Source: Cryomorphaceae bacterium ASP10-05a (GTDB taxonomy: Bacteria > Bacteroidota > Bacteroidia > Flavobacteriales_D > Sanyastnellaceae). Taken from it: a stretch of 44,042 nucleotides of DNA. The notes beneath the pieces were generated by a model that searched no databases, had not been told where the DNA came from, and saw nothing but the letters and a program-made list of their open reading frames with translations. How positions within the stretch are numbered: the first letter of the stretch is position 1; the number at the start of each line of letters is the position of its first letter. The stretch covers positions 63,886-107,927 of the forward strand of contig LAQC01000008.1 of NCBI GenBank assembly GCA_000981645.1. The letters run 5' to 3'. The position numbers and the translations under genes were made by a program. Positions 1-8,830 of the stretch are shown one piece after another.

Positions 1-1721
1 TCACCACTCCACTGATTAAATAAATTTAATTGGCTCTTAGAGCGGTTGACGAGTTGTTCTAGCTGCACATTGTCGAAGAATGTAATAGCTGAACAGACGG
101 TGATACATAAGGTAATGTTTCCCATGTGGTTTACCTTTAGTTCCAACTTGTCTTCATAATTAATAGCGGTTAAATACTCGGAGGTTAATTCAGTGGCTTC
201 ATTAATAGCCGTGAGGGTATCTCCTATATGAATACCAGCAGTGTCGGCTGGTGACCCTTCTGCTATATCAATAATTTTAAACTCTCCAGAAAGCATTTTC
301 CCTAATTTCATTCCCACCTTAGACGTGAATTTATTCGAGTTAGGAGAATCGGTTAATTTCATTCCTACTGGTTCTAGAGCAGCGTCGAGAAATGGTCTGA
401 AATCTGAAATACCATAAACAAGTTGTGCTCTTATTTCAGAAAAAGAGAGTTTACTTACAGCTTCTAAACAATGGAAATAATCATGAGAGGAGTAGCCTTT
501 TCCTTTAGCTCCGAAATCAGTCCAAAGCTTGAGCATGGCTGATGCTAAGTTCTCGCGTCCATCAGTAGCTGTCAGAATCATTAAATCAGAAATAAAAGCG
601 ACTAAACATCCCTCAGTGTAAATGCTGGTTTTTCTTCCTGGTGCCCCAGCTATATAGCCGTCTAGCCAAGTGTCGAACGAACTTTCTGCTACACTGTAAT
701 TAAATCTCCCTTGGTTTTGGAAATGTCTGTTTAAATAACTTCCTAAATGTTTAGCGTAAGTCTGAAAATTAAATACACCTGAGTTTAATAAGTACCAGTC
801 TCCCATATAGGTAGTAACTCCCTCATAAACATAACCCAGTTCGGAGTAATTTTCCTTTTTATAATCATAAGGGAGCATATCATTAGGCCGAAGCGCTTTT
901 ACATTCCATGTGTGGTATAGCTCATGAGAACTTACTCCTAATAACTCTTCGTAAAATGCGCTGGTGAGAAGCTTCTCTGCTGGCCCTAGGGTAATCACTG
1001 TGCATTTTTCATGCTCTACTCCATGGTAAGATGGCTGAGCTAAAAAGTGAAACATGAAGAGATAATCATCTTGGGGGAATCCATTAAAATCTCTGATTTG
1101 CGCGTTGCAAAAAGGGATGAAATCTGCTTCTATTTTAGTTAAATCTAATGAGTGCTTGCCGTTTACCCAAATATGAAAGGTGGTTTTTTCTACGTTAAAA
1201 GAATGATGCTCTAGACTTGCAGAGGCCATAAAAGGAGAATCCATTAACTCATGAACATTTTTAGCTACAAAAGCCTTCTTTGTTTTCTCGGCTAGAGGTG
1301 AGGCTAAAATGTATTGATCGGGAAGATTTAATTCTACTAAAAAACGATCTACCTCTTCAAATCCTGGCCTGTACATAAAACAATTCACAGGATTTACGTA
1401 CATCGTTTCTTCATTTAAAAATGTACTTCCACCGTTTAATTCAGCGCTGTAGTAATTATAATCTACATGAATTACAGAATGACCTGAAGCCTCTGCTTTC
1501 CAGCTGTCTTTAGTGGTTTTGGAAAATGGAATGGGTTTCCCATTTTCATCAGTCACCTTAAAGTTTTTTATGTTTTTAGCGAAATTCCCTAATTCATATC
1601 GCCCAGGCCTCCAGGAGGGTAATTGCACAGCGAAGTGTTCCGTACCATCATGTGGAAACTCAGCATGAAACTGAATATACTGTCTCTGAGGATTTTCTTG
1701 GCTTAGCGAATATTTTATCAT
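1..1721 (-). CDS. M61 family glycyl aminopeptidase-like metallopeptidase with PDZ domain (C-terminus cut by window edge)
   Basis: The reading frame opens at ATG 1721 and stays open to the left edge, giving 573 codons without a stop. Residues 266-275 read HELYHTWNVK, the M61 HExxH zinc motif followed by its usual WNVK. The third zinc ligand is probably Glu300 in YVYEG. An N-terminal beta domain precedes the catalytic domain, and a PDZ-like segment lies at about 465-540 (GSPADTAGIHIGD). M61 enzymes remove N-terminal residues, often glycine, and are usually about 600 residues long, so only a short tail should be missing. There is no signal peptide, which suggests a cytoplasmic enzyme. The gene starts 12 nt after the pafA stop, so the two are probably co-transcribed. 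Family call is firm; substrate unknown. Confidence 0.88.
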   Translation of the reverse strand, partial: MIKYSLSQENPQRQYIQFHAEFPHDGTEHFAVQLPSWRPGRYELGNFAKNIKNFKVTDENGKPIPFSKTTKDSWKAEASGHSVIHVDYNYYSAELNGGSTFLNEETMYVNPVNCFMYRPGFEEVDRFLVELNLPDQYILASPLAEKTKKAFVAKNVHELMDSPFMASASLEHHSFNVEKTTFHIWVNGKHSLDLTKIEADFIPFCNAQIRDFNGFPQDDYLFMFHFLAQPSYHGVEHEKCTVITLGPAEKLLTSAFYEELLGVSSHELYHTWNVKALRPNDMLPYDYKKENYSELGYVYEGVTTYMGDWYLLNSGVFNFQTYAKHLGSYLNRHFQNQGRFNYSVAESSFDTWLDGYIAGAPGRKTSIYTEGCLVAFISDLMILTATDGRENLASAMLKLWTDFGAKGKGYSSHDYFHCLEAVSKLSFSEIRAQLVYGISDFRPFLDAALEPVGMKLTDSPNSNKFTSKVGMKLGKMLSGEFKIIDIAEGSPADTAGIHIGDTLTAINEATELTSEYLTAINYEDKLELKVNHMGNITLCITVCSAITFFDNVQLEQLVNRSKSQLNLFNQWSG

Positions 1722-1733
1722 AAGAGGGCGTGA

Positions 1734-3407
1734 TTATTGACCGAGTACTTCTAGAATTGGGTCGCCTGTGTTGGCATTAGGCATTTGCACCCCTAAAAGC
1801 GAAGCTACCGTAGAAGCGATGTCTTTAATGTGTGTGCGTTTGTCTGTAAAACCTGGGCTTATACCACTTCCGTAAAAAAGTAGAGGGACATGTGTGTCAT
1901 AAGTAAAAGGAGAGCCATGACTAGTTCCTGTAGTAGGATAGCTCATCCAGCCTGGTCGAGGAACGATAAGCACATCACCAGAGAATTTAGTGCTAAAACC
2001 ATTTTGTAACACCTGATTTACCCCTGAACTGAATTCAGTATTTACTAATTGAGTTCGGGTAAGCGCAGTATACACTCCTGCATAGCCCAATGCAGCATGG
2101 CTAGCTATCTCTTCCAATCTTGTTTTATTAAGCTTATGGACAGTTATTAGAGAGTCATTAAAAAATAACTGGTCGTTAGAATATGATTCTATTAATCCTT
2201 CAAGATTAAAAGCATTTTTTAGTGCTGAATCTACCCTAGAGTTAACTTCATCCAGTTTAAAATACCCTGCAGGCATTCCAAGCTTTTTTAGGTAATTGGG
2301 ATTGTGAACTGCACCGTGGTCTGATGTGAGAAAAATAGTGTAATTGCCTTCGCCTACCGTAGCATTTAACTCGTTAAGTAGCCTAGCAATTTCTAAATCT
2401 AATCTTAAATAGCAGTCTTGTGTTTCTCTAGCAGCTGGAGCAAACCGGTGACCTACATAATCCGTAGAGGAGAAAGATACCGCTAGGAAATCAGTAAACT
2501 CATCTTGACCTAAGGCTTCATTTTTAATACAGTTTATAGCCATTTCTGTAACTATAGAGTTTCCGAGCGGAGAGCCTTTTATTAAATCATACCCGCCATT
2601 GCTATCTGCTAATTGACTGAAATTATACGGAAAAGCAGGTTGGAGTTTCCCTGTGAATGGCGCCTCATATTGGTTGTTATCTATAATACTTTCATCATAG
2701 TCTTTTTCAGGCTTTAACATGTTCCAGCCAGAAGCCATAAGAGAATCCTTATACCCCGAAGCATTAAATGATTTTACCCAAGCAGGTAATTCATTCATGT
2801 AATAGGTAGAAGAAATGAAATTCCCTTCCTCTCCTCCTACAAACCAGTAAGCCGCATCTGCTAAATGTCCTGCAGGAAGTATAGCTCCTCGGTCTTTTAT
2901 GCTTACGCCTATGGTTTTAGATCTGCCGTTAAAGTGTAATTTAAGTTCATCGGTTATCGTGCTAGAAAGCATATTCTTTGGCGACATTTGGCCGGCTAGG
3001 GTAGTATTTCCAACACCAAAAACGGTAGAATCTCCAGTGCAATATTTGCCAGTTTTTTCATACCTGTCATACCAGGTGTTTCCGATTATTCCATGGTATG
3101 CAGGTGTAGTTCCTGTATAGATAGAGGCATGTCCCGGGCCGGTATATGTAGGGGCATACGAAAAATGATGATTTTTACACGAGTAACCCTCTCGCATTAG
3201 TTTTTTAAATCCTTCATCAGAGTAGTCCTTCCAATACTTAGTGAGGTAATCATAACGCATTTGGTCTACGGTTATCCCTACCATTAACTTTGGAGGATTT
3301 AAATCGAAAGTTGGGTCGCTGTATCCTCTATTCTCAATGGTCTCTTGAACACCACACCTACTTAATAATAGGCAGAATAATATTGAAACGGAAAAAATGT
3401 TCTTCAT
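1734..3407 (-). CDS. pafA: PafA-type alkaline phosphatase
   Basis: This 557-residue protein belongs to the alkaline phosphatase superfamily and matches PafA of Elizabethkingia, a periplasmic Zn-dependent phosphate monoesterase. Visible residues are the metal ligand Asp48 (VDQMRYD), nucleophile Thr89 in PTYTGPGHAS, Asn110 in GNTWYDR, and Lys171 and Arg173 in SIKDRG. Metal ligands appear in TDYVGH and SDHGA, with a final His in GTSHGSPF. The spacing Asp48-Thr89-Asn110 equals the PafA Asp38-Thr79-Asn100 spacing as I remember it. The N-terminus is a hydrophobic signal ending in LLLSRC; an Arg before the Cys is atypical for a lipobox, so lipidation is uncertain. It leads the operon with the M61 gene. 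A -7 element and an inverted repeat lie just upstream. The role is probably phosphate scavenging from organic monoesters. Confidence 0.92.
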   Translation of the reverse strand: MKNIFSVSILFCLLLSRCGVQETIENRGYSDPTFDLNPPKLMVGITVDQMRYDYLTKYWKDYSDEGFKKLMREGYSCKNHHFSYAPTYTGPGHASIYTGTTPAYHGIIGNTWYDRYEKTGKYCTGDSTVFGVGNTTLAGQMSPKNMLSSTITDELKLHFNGRSKTIGVSIKDRGAILPAGHLADAAYWFVGGEEGNFISSTYYMNELPAWVKSFNASGYKDSLMASGWNMLKPEKDYDESIIDNNQYEAPFTGKLQPAFPYNFSQLADSNGGYDLIKGSPLGNSIVTEMAINCIKNEALGQDEFTDFLAVSFSSTDYVGHRFAPAARETQDCYLRLDLEIARLLNELNATVGEGNYTIFLTSDHGAVHNPNYLKKLGMPAGYFKLDEVNSRVDSALKNAFNLEGLIESYSNDQLFFNDSLITVHKLNKTRLEEIASHAALGYAGVYTALTRTQLVNTEFSSGVNQVLQNGFSTKFSGDVLIVPRPGWMSYPTTGTSHGSPFTYDTHVPLLFYGSGISPGFTDKRTHIKDIASTVASLLGVQMPNANTGDPILEVLGQ

Positions 3408-3410
3408 TAA

Positions 3411-3428
3411 TGAGCTGATTTTAGCTCA
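3411..3428. promoter_or_regulatory. Inverted repeat in the pafA leader
   Basis: TGAGCT-GATTTT-AGCTCA is a perfect 6+6 inverted repeat. It lies between the pafA start codon and the -7 element, so it would fall in the 5' leader or at the transcription start. It could be an operator or an mRNA hairpin; the sequence alone does not decide. Confidence 0.4.
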
Positions 3429-3436
3429 CAAATTTA
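3429..3436 (-). promoter_or_regulatory. -7 promoter element for pafA
   Basis: On the minus strand this reads TAAATTTG, a full match to the Bacteroidota -7 consensus TAnnTTTG, 21 nt from the pafA start codon. I see no clear -33 TTG at the expected distance. Confidence 0.5.
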
Positions 3437-3480
3437 CTCCGTTTTGTGCCATGAAATGAAGAAGTTGTTTTGCTCTTCGG

Positions 3481-3837
3481 TTAAGACTTTCCGAGTATGA
3501 AATAGATGGCAGCGCCACAGACAACAATGGAGAGAACTGCGTTTAAGATGGCTATTCCTATGAATCCATCTTGAATGAGTTTTATGTTTTCTAAACTGAA
3601 AGTAGAAAACGTACTAAACCCTCCACAAAATCCGGTAGCAGCTAAAAGGAAAAGGGGTCCTTCTGTTTTAGTGTTAATCCCATACTTTATTAGTAGTCCT
3701 AGTAGTATGCTTGCCGCTAGATTAGTAATAAAAGTGGCCAGCGGAAAATTGGAGATTTGGTGAGGGAATAAGCTACTTATGGCATATCTCAGCACGCTAC
3801 CTAATCCTCCACCTATAAATACTGCTAGAAAATTCAT
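3481..3837 (-). CDS. crcB: CrcB/Fluc fluoride ion channel
   Basis: This is a 118-residue protein with four hydrophobic segments. It carries the family signatures GGGLGSVLRY near the N-terminus and GFCGGFSTFSTFS at 69-81, which contains the Phe and Ser/Thr residues lining the fluoride pore. Fluc proteins are dual-topology dimers that export F- passively across the inner membrane. I chose ATG 3837 because the family starts here (MNFLAVF); the longer open frame upstream only reads through the PAP2 gene. The ATG overlaps the PAP2 stop as ATGA, indicating translational coupling. There is one crcB copy, so a homodimer is expected. No fluoride riboswitch is visible before the operon. Confidence 0.93.
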   Translation of the reverse strand: MNFLAVFIGGGLGSVLRYAISSLFPHQISNFPLATFITNLAASILLGLLIKYGINTKTEGPLFLLAATGFCGGFSTFSTFSLENIKLIQDGFIGIAILNAVLSIVVCGAAIYFILGKS

Positions 3838-4430
3838 CTGACTTTGTCTTTGATTAAGAACCTCTTCACTAAATAGTATGCTAGGGAGCCAACGGCTATC
3901 CCTAAAAGCGTTCCTCCTAAAATATCTCCAGGATAATGCACTCCTAGATATATTCTGCTGAATGAAATAAGTGCTGCCCAGCATAGAATCACGATAGTCC
4001 AGGTTCTATTTAATTTTAAAAAGGAAAGAACAAAGATGGCTATTCCAGTGAAATTAGCAGCATGCCCACTGATGAATCCATATTTACCGCCTTTATAAAA
4101 GTCTTCTTTACCAGGTGGAGTAACTAGATGAACTAGGTCATCTAGTTCTGAATTTCTGCTAGGTCTTAAACGATGGAAGACCTCTTTAAAACATTCTCTA
4201 TGAATATTATCGGCTAGCAGAACCACTAGTCCTATTCCTATCAGCAGCCATAGTATGCCCATGATGCCATATTTTTTTCGGGCGGCTAGGATAAATATAA
4301 TATATACAGGGAGCCAATAAACAGGATGACTGATATACCACATCACAGAATCTAATGCAGGAGTATTCCAGCTGTTCATTTCTAAAAACAGTGCGCGGTC
4401 TAAGTGGTCTAAACGGTCTATTAAATTCAA
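3834..4430 (-). CDS. PAP2 family membrane phosphatase
   Basis: This 198-residue membrane protein has the three phosphatase motifs of the PAP2/acid phosphatase superfamily: KEVFHRLRP (82-90, K-x6-RP), SGH (121-123) and SRIYLGVHYPGD (158-169, SR-x5-H-x3-D). About five or six hydrophobic helices are present. Members remove phosphate from undecaprenyl pyrophosphate, phosphatidate or lipid A at the outer face of the inner membrane; which substrate applies here cannot be told. It lies 23 nt downstream of the small membrane gene and overlaps crcB by 4 nt, so the three form one operon. Confidence 0.9.
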   Translation of the reverse strand: MNLIDRLDHLDRALFLEMNSWNTPALDSVMWYISHPVYWLPVYIIFILAARKKYGIMGILWLLIGIGLVVLLADNIHRECFKEVFHRLRPSRNSELDDLVHLVTPPGKEDFYKGGKYGFISGHAANFTGIAIFVLSFLKLNRTWTIVILCWAALISFSRIYLGVHYPGDILGGTLLGIAVGSLAYYLVKRFLIKDKVR

Positions 4431-4453
4431 TTGGAAAGGTTAATGTAGAATGG

Positions 4454-4981
4454 TTAAATCATCGTTTTAACTTCTGCTTTTAGCAAATCAACAGCTAACT
4501 CTAAATGAATATTTTTAGTTTCACCTTCTAGGGCTAAAATGGCCTTGGCTAAATCCATGCCACTGGCTCCTGGTGCTACTTTAGAGCCAGCTATTTTCAC
4601 TAATTCTAAAGTTTCCTCTTTAGCAGCTTTCACGTGACGCCAAGTACTTTCGCTAATATACATCTGCATGCTTAAGTTATGCTCGAACTCATCTCTGATC
4701 GCTTTTAAGCACTCTAACTGAAGTTGACCAGAGTTTGAGCTAGTCGCGTTTAGTCTCATGATCATGCTGTTAGGCTTTATCCTTTCCATAAAGATAATCA
4801 GCCTTTCGTAAGCTTTTAGTTTAAGCGGGAGAACTATTTTGGTAATCTCATCCTTGTTTGGGGCTGGGGCAGGAGTAGGGTCAGGTTGTTTTTTTTGCGC
4901 CTTTTCAAAGAAAATAAAAGCGGTAAAAAACACTAAAATAGCAGGAAGAAAAATCTTCATTAACTCTATAAATGGTTCCAT
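4454..4981 (-). CDS. Small membrane-anchored protein of unknown function
   Basis: This 175-residue protein has one N-terminal membrane helix (about residues 8-26). A Pro/Gln-rich linker (about 31-43) and a mostly alpha-helical soluble domain of about 130 residues follow. The helix begins almost at once with no cleavage site, so it is an anchor and the soluble part is probably cytoplasmic. It resembles a conserved uncharacterised Bacteroidota family (I believe annotated DUF7935), but that is from memory. It is the first gene of the operon with PAP2 and crcB and has its own -7 element. No catalytic motif is visible. Confidence 0.75.
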   Translation of the reverse strand: MEPFIELMKIFLPAILVFFTAFIFFEKAQKKQPDPTPAPAPNKDEITKIVLPLKLKAYERLIIFMERIKPNSMIMRLNATSSNSGQLQLECLKAIRDEFEHNLSMQMYISESTWRHVKAAKEETLELVKIAGSKVAPGASGMDLAKAILALEGETKNIHLELAVDLLKAEVKTMI

Positions 4982-5001
4982 TCAAGGGGTCTTTGTGGTT
5001 T

Positions 5002-5009
5002 CAAATGTA
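5002..5009 (-). promoter_or_regulatory. -7 promoter element for the 4981-3481 operon
   Basis: On the minus strand this reads TACATTTG, a full match to TAnnTTTG, 20 nt upstream of the ATG at 4981. It diverges from the plus-strand element at 5043-5050. Confidence 0.5.
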
Positions 5010-5042
5010 TTATTTATAACGCATCTTTGAGGCGCTTTTATT

Positions 5043-5050
5043 TATTTTTG
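5043..5050 (+). promoter_or_regulatory. -7 promoter element for the FG-GAP protein gene
   Basis: TATTTTTG matches TAnnTTTG. It lies 18 nt before ATG 5069 but downstream of the alternative ATG at 5027. That supports 5069 as the true start of the gene. Confidence 0.5.
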
Positions 5051-5068
5051 TTCAAATTAATTTTTCAG

Positions 5069-7333
5069 ATGAAATTTAGATTTCTTTTTAGCTTTTTTTT
5101 CTGCGTTGCAACGCTTAACCTCCAATCTCAAGAGCTTATTAGAGATCTTAGTATTTCTGTAAGCGAATTAGGGGAGGAACTATCTAATGCTTGGGCCGGT
5201 GGGTTAAATTATGCTCAGTACAGTAAAATAGATTTAAATGCGGACGGCAAAGAAGATTTATTCATTTTCGATAGGAGTACGTATAAGATTCTTACGTTTT
5301 TAAATGTCTCTAATGAGGGAGAAATAGCATACGATTATTCTCCAGAATATGAGCGTATTTTTCCTGAAGGATTAAAGAATTGGATCTTGTTGAGAGATTA
5401 TAATTGTGACGGACTGAAAGATATTTTTAGCGGAGGTCAAGGAGGTATAAAATTATATGAACAAGAAAATGTAGGAGGCGAAATTTCCTTTAATGCTGTC
5501 TACAGTTCGTTAATTCCGGCTATTTATGATTTTGGATCTCCGTTCCAAGCACCAGTGTATAATATTAGTGTGGACTTACCGCACATAGGTGATATTGATA
5601 ATGATGGAGATTTAGACATCTTAAACTTTTCTGACGGCAGTTTAAATGTGTTTTACTACAAAAACATGGCCTCAGATTTAGGTAGGTGTGATACTATGGC
5701 CATGGAACTCGTAAATAGATGTTATGGGTCTGTAGCCGAAAGTGCCGAGAATAACACCGTTTTTTTAGAGCACGAGTGCGACTTCAATGTAGTCAATGTA
5801 AAAAGTCTTCTAGACAAGGCCAAAAAATTTGATGCTGCAGCACTCGAAAATGAGGGACTTCATACTGGAGGAACTCTTTTGAGTTTAGAGATAAACGGTG
5901 ATGGTTATCCAGAGCTTGTAGTAGGAGATATTACCAATGATAGTTTGATATTACTGACCAATGGCCCAAGCATTTTAGGGCCAGATAGTATGGTGATGCA
6001 GAGCGGTAATTTTCCTGCGAGTTTCTCTGACTCAGAGAAAATTAGTTTTTATGAATTTCCAGGTGCTTATCATGAAGATGTAAATAATGATGGTGTGAGA
6101 GATTTAATATCAAGTCCTTTTAGCAGATTTAGCTCAATAGATGATTTTAGTTCATGGCTTTATTTGAATGAAGGCACAGATGAAAATCCGAATTTCATTT
6201 TGGAGAAAAAAGATTGGCTTCAGGATGAAATGCTAGAGCATGGAACAAATGCAATGCCTGTAATTTTTGATTACAATTCTGATGGGTTAGGAGATTTGGT
6301 GATAGGAAATAAGGAGACCATCTATACGGCTACTGAATCTGAGGCCTCTCTGAGGTTATATGAAAACATAGGGACAGCCAACTCTCCTGAGTTTACGCTC
6401 AGAGATACAGACTGGCTTGGGGTTTCTGCATTGGGATTAAAGAATGTTTATCCAGCCTTTGGAGACTTAGATGGAGATGGAGATATGGATATGATTTTAG
6501 GTGAAAGTCTAGGAACAGTGCATTACTTCGAGAATTCTGCAGGTGCAGGAAATCCAGTAGACCTTGTTATAGCCGAGCTTTCAGTTATGGATGCTTTCGG
6601 AGAAGATATAGACCCTGGACAAGACGTTATTCCTCAACTATTAGATTTAGACGAAGATGGTTTGTTAGACCTAATACTCGGTGAGCAATGGGGGAATATT
6701 AATTTCTATAAGAATATAGGAACTGCCGAAGATTTCTCATTCGAACTAATAAATGAAGAGTTAGGTGGGGTTTGGGTAGATAATGTTTTAGGTATTCAAG
6801 GGAATAATGTGCCTCACTTTTATAAGAATAACCAGGATGAGTGGATTTTGCTTACTGGAAATGAAATAGGAACCATTCATAGGTGGAATGAAATATCAGA
6901 AAACTTAGATGGAGTGTGGAATAAGCAAGATTCGGCATTTGTAGACATTAATGATGGTCAGTTTTCTTCTCCATTTATATATGATATTAATGGTGATGCC
7001 TTTCCAGACTTATTCTTAGGGAATCTTAGAGGAGGAGTTACATTTTATAAAGGACAGTTTTTTGATGGAATAGAAGAAGTACAAAATTTTTCTCCAGCAG
7101 TTAATATTTACCCCAACCCATCTAATGGACTATTTTCTGTTGAGTTCAGTCAAAACGAGAAATTGCCAAGGGAAGTAAAAGTGCTCAATGTGCTGGGAGT
7201 AGAAGTTTACAGAACAGGAATAAGGGGATTAAATCAGCGAATAAGTTTAGAGGGATATTCCTCTGGGATGTACTATTTACTTGGTGAGTATGAGCTAGGA
7301 GTTTTTGAACTAGGAAAGCTAATTATTGAGTAA
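5069..7333 (+). CDS. FG-GAP/VCBS repeat protein with T9SS type A sorting domain
   Basis: From ATG 5069 this is a 754-residue secreted protein. The signal peptide is MKFRFLFSFFFCVATLNLQSQ. About nine FG-GAP-like calcium-binding repeats follow, each with a DxDxDG-type loop such as DIDNDGDLDIL, DLDGDGDMDMIL and DINGDAFPDLFL, which should fold as a beta-propeller. The last ~75 residues form a T9SS type A domain starting NIYPNPSNGLFSVEF, which sends the protein through the outer membrane for surface attachment. An upstream in-frame ATG at 5027 would add 14 residues and spoil the signal peptide, and it precedes the -7 element. The ligand is unknown; adhesion or polysaccharide binding is typical for such proteins. 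The gene is monocistronic, ending at a strong terminator. Confidence 0.88.
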   Translation: MKFRFLFSFFFCVATLNLQSQELIRDLSISVSELGEELSNAWAGGLNYAQYSKIDLNADGKEDLFIFDRSTYKILTFLNVSNEGEIAYDYSPEYERIFPEGLKNWILLRDYNCDGLKDIFSGGQGGIKLYEQENVGGEISFNAVYSSLIPAIYDFGSPFQAPVYNISVDLPHIGDIDNDGDLDILNFSDGSLNVFYYKNMASDLGRCDTMAMELVNRCYGSVAESAENNTVFLEHECDFNVVNVKSLLDKAKKFDAAALENEGLHTGGTLLSLEINGDGYPELVVGDITNDSLILLTNGPSILGPDSMVMQSGNFPASFSDSEKISFYEFPGAYHEDVNNDGVRDLISSPFSRFSSIDDFSSWLYLNEGTDENPNFILEKKDWLQDEMLEHGTNAMPVIFDYNSDGLGDLVIGNKETIYTATESEASLRLYENIGTANSPEFTLRDTDWLGVSALGLKNVYPAFGDLDGDGDMDMILGESLGTVHYFENSAGAGNPVDLVIAELSVMDAFGEDIDPGQDVIPQLLDLDEDGLLDLILGEQWGNINFYKNIGTAEDFSFELINEELGGVWVDNVLGIQGNNVPHFYKNNQDEWILLTGNEIGTIHRWNEISENLDGVWNKQDSAFVDINDGQFSSPFIYDINGDAFPDLFLGNLRGGVTFYKGQFFDGIEEVQNFSPAVNIYPNPSNGLFSVEFSQNEKLPREVKVLNVLGVEVYRTGIRGLNQRISLEGYSSGMYYLLGEYELGVFELGKLIIE

Positions 7334-7360
7334 GAGATTATAAATTGAATAGATAAAATG

Positions 7361-7390
7361 AAAAAGGTCATCGTTATCGATGACCTTTTT
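7361..7390. terminator. Bidirectional intrinsic terminator
   Basis: A perfect 13-bp stem (7361-7373 with 7378-7390) has a TTAT loop. It has A5 on the left and T5 on the right, so it can terminate transcription from both sides. It separates the convergent FG-GAP gene and the YHYH operon. Confidence 0.92.
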
Positions 7391-7450
7391 CTCTTTCAGT
7401 ACTTATTTATTCTTTAAGTCACCGCTCTTTATTTAATCGGTGTTCTGTGG

Positions 7451-8815
7451 TTACTCCTTTATTATTACCAGTTCTTTAGTTATAGCAGTTGCTTCGCCAG
7501 AGACCCTCACTAGATACTTTCCAGCATAGACTTTCTGTAAATCGAAGTAGGCTATGGTGCTTCCTCTAGCTATAACAGTGCTTTCTACCAGTTTCCCTGT
7601 CATGTCTAATAACTCCACTTTCATGGCCGTTTGGAAAGCATTATCCACCTGAATAGCCACTAACTCAGAAGCTGGATTAGGATATACGTTCATCTGAATT
7701 TTAGACATAGAACCCTCATTGATTTCGTTTGTTCCTGTATAAACGGTTGTAGTTTCACTTACAGCATTCACCGAACTGTTAGAGTAAGCCCCATAAAACG
7801 TAGGCCCCACGGCATAAGGATAGGCCGAATTATAACTTTCATCTACCGTACAGAAGTAGGCGTAAATTCCTTCAGGATATTCAGGTGTTACAGAAAACCT
7901 CCCATTATGCTCATCTAAATAATCTTCACCATCATTCAATATGAACTCATAATCTTCTCTAAAATAACCAAGCCTATAGGTGTCACTCACATTTGGTCCG
8001 TTATCTACACTCGTGCCATCTGCATGAGTAGTTCTTTCTGTAATATTTCTTAGCTGATAACCAGACTTCATTCGAGTAATCCCTCCAGTTCCGTTCACGT
8101 TCGTGAAGCCTAGAGCACCATAGATAGGATAACCATCATAAGCGAATCCTATTAACGGAGAATGAACCTCAGGATTAATTACATAAAGTCCATCGGCAGC
8201 ATATAGATTACAGACATCGGAAACCTCTACTTGATCTAAATCAAATGCCGTTGGGTTTTGGTGGTGATGGTAATTCCCCATAGCAGGGTGTCCTTTAGCG
8301 CAGTCGAATCCTTCGCTTTCTGCAGGAATAGCATCCCTATTCCAGTCGTTTTCCGCACCCATACCTCCTGGGCATGGAGCGTTTCCTGGTCCGCCACAAA
8401 GAGCATTAGTGTTTGGATTCCAGGCTACGCCATCTCTGTAGTCGTATAAAGAGACACCGTTTATAAATACTCCTATAGTACCGGGAGTCGTTTCGGTATT
8501 ATTCCCCGTGTTAGGTTCAGGATTCAGTGGAAATCTATAAACAGCGTTTTGATTGGTTGCTTGTGAAGGGTTTCCATCCTGAAATGGGCCCGTGGGGTAA
8601 GCTGGAACACCTGTACAAGTGATATATGCATAATCTTCAGAATACTCTACTTGTTGACAGTTTACCAGGATATTATTCCCCACTGCGGTGGAGTTTCCAG
8701 CGGCATAATAGCTTCCAGTTTCTGTAGTGTTTTGAAGCCATGATGTGATGGCTGGGTTCTGTCCGTAGCTTAACGAGATAGCCATAAACAGGACAGAGGT
8801 TAAAATAAATTTCAT
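7451..8815 (-). CDS. YHYH-domain protein with T9SS type A sorting domain
   Basis: This 454-residue protein starts with signal peptide MKFILTSVLFMAISLSYGQ. The central region carries the YHYH-domain features: a histidine cluster YHHHQNP at 182-188 and SPLIGFAYDGYPIYG at 219-233, with several paired cysteines. The C-terminus from MNVYPNPASE is a T9SS type A domain, so the protein should be surface-anchored or released. The YHYH family has no established function; clustered His residues suggest metal binding (inference). It is the last gene of a six-gene operon, 15 nt after the diheme peroxidase gene, which ties it to MbnP/MbnH-like chemistry. Confidence 0.85.
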   Translation of the reverse strand: MKFILTSVLFMAISLSYGQNPAITSWLQNTTETGSYYAAGNSTAVGNNILVNCQQVEYSEDYAYITCTGVPAYPTGPFQDGNPSQATNQNAVYRFPLNPEPNTGNNTETTPGTIGVFINGVSLYDYRDGVAWNPNTNALCGGPGNAPCPGGMGAENDWNRDAIPAESEGFDCAKGHPAMGNYHHHQNPTAFDLDQVEVSDVCNLYAADGLYVINPEVHSPLIGFAYDGYPIYGALGFTNVNGTGGITRMKSGYQLRNITERTTHADGTSVDNGPNVSDTYRLGYFREDYEFILNDGEDYLDEHNGRFSVTPEYPEGIYAYFCTVDESYNSAYPYAVGPTFYGAYSNSSVNAVSETTTVYTGTNEINEGSMSKIQMNVYPNPASELVAIQVDNAFQTAMKVELLDMTGKLVESTVIARGSTIAYFDLQKVYAGKYLVRVSGEATAITKELVIIKE

Positions 8816-8830
8816 TTAGATGTAATTGAT

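Noticed and set aside
2899-3120. 73-codon plus-strand frame inside pafA
   Set aside because: Antisense to conserved PafA active-site sequence; no independent evidence.
3838-3984. 49-residue N-terminal extension of CrcB
   Set aside because: It only reads through the PAP2 gene in another frame; the family N-terminus begins at ATG 3837 with an ATGA overlap.
4982-5026. Fluoride riboswitch before the crcB operon
   Set aside because: The leader is too short (about 15-20 nt from the -7 element to the ATG) and shows no riboswitch structure.
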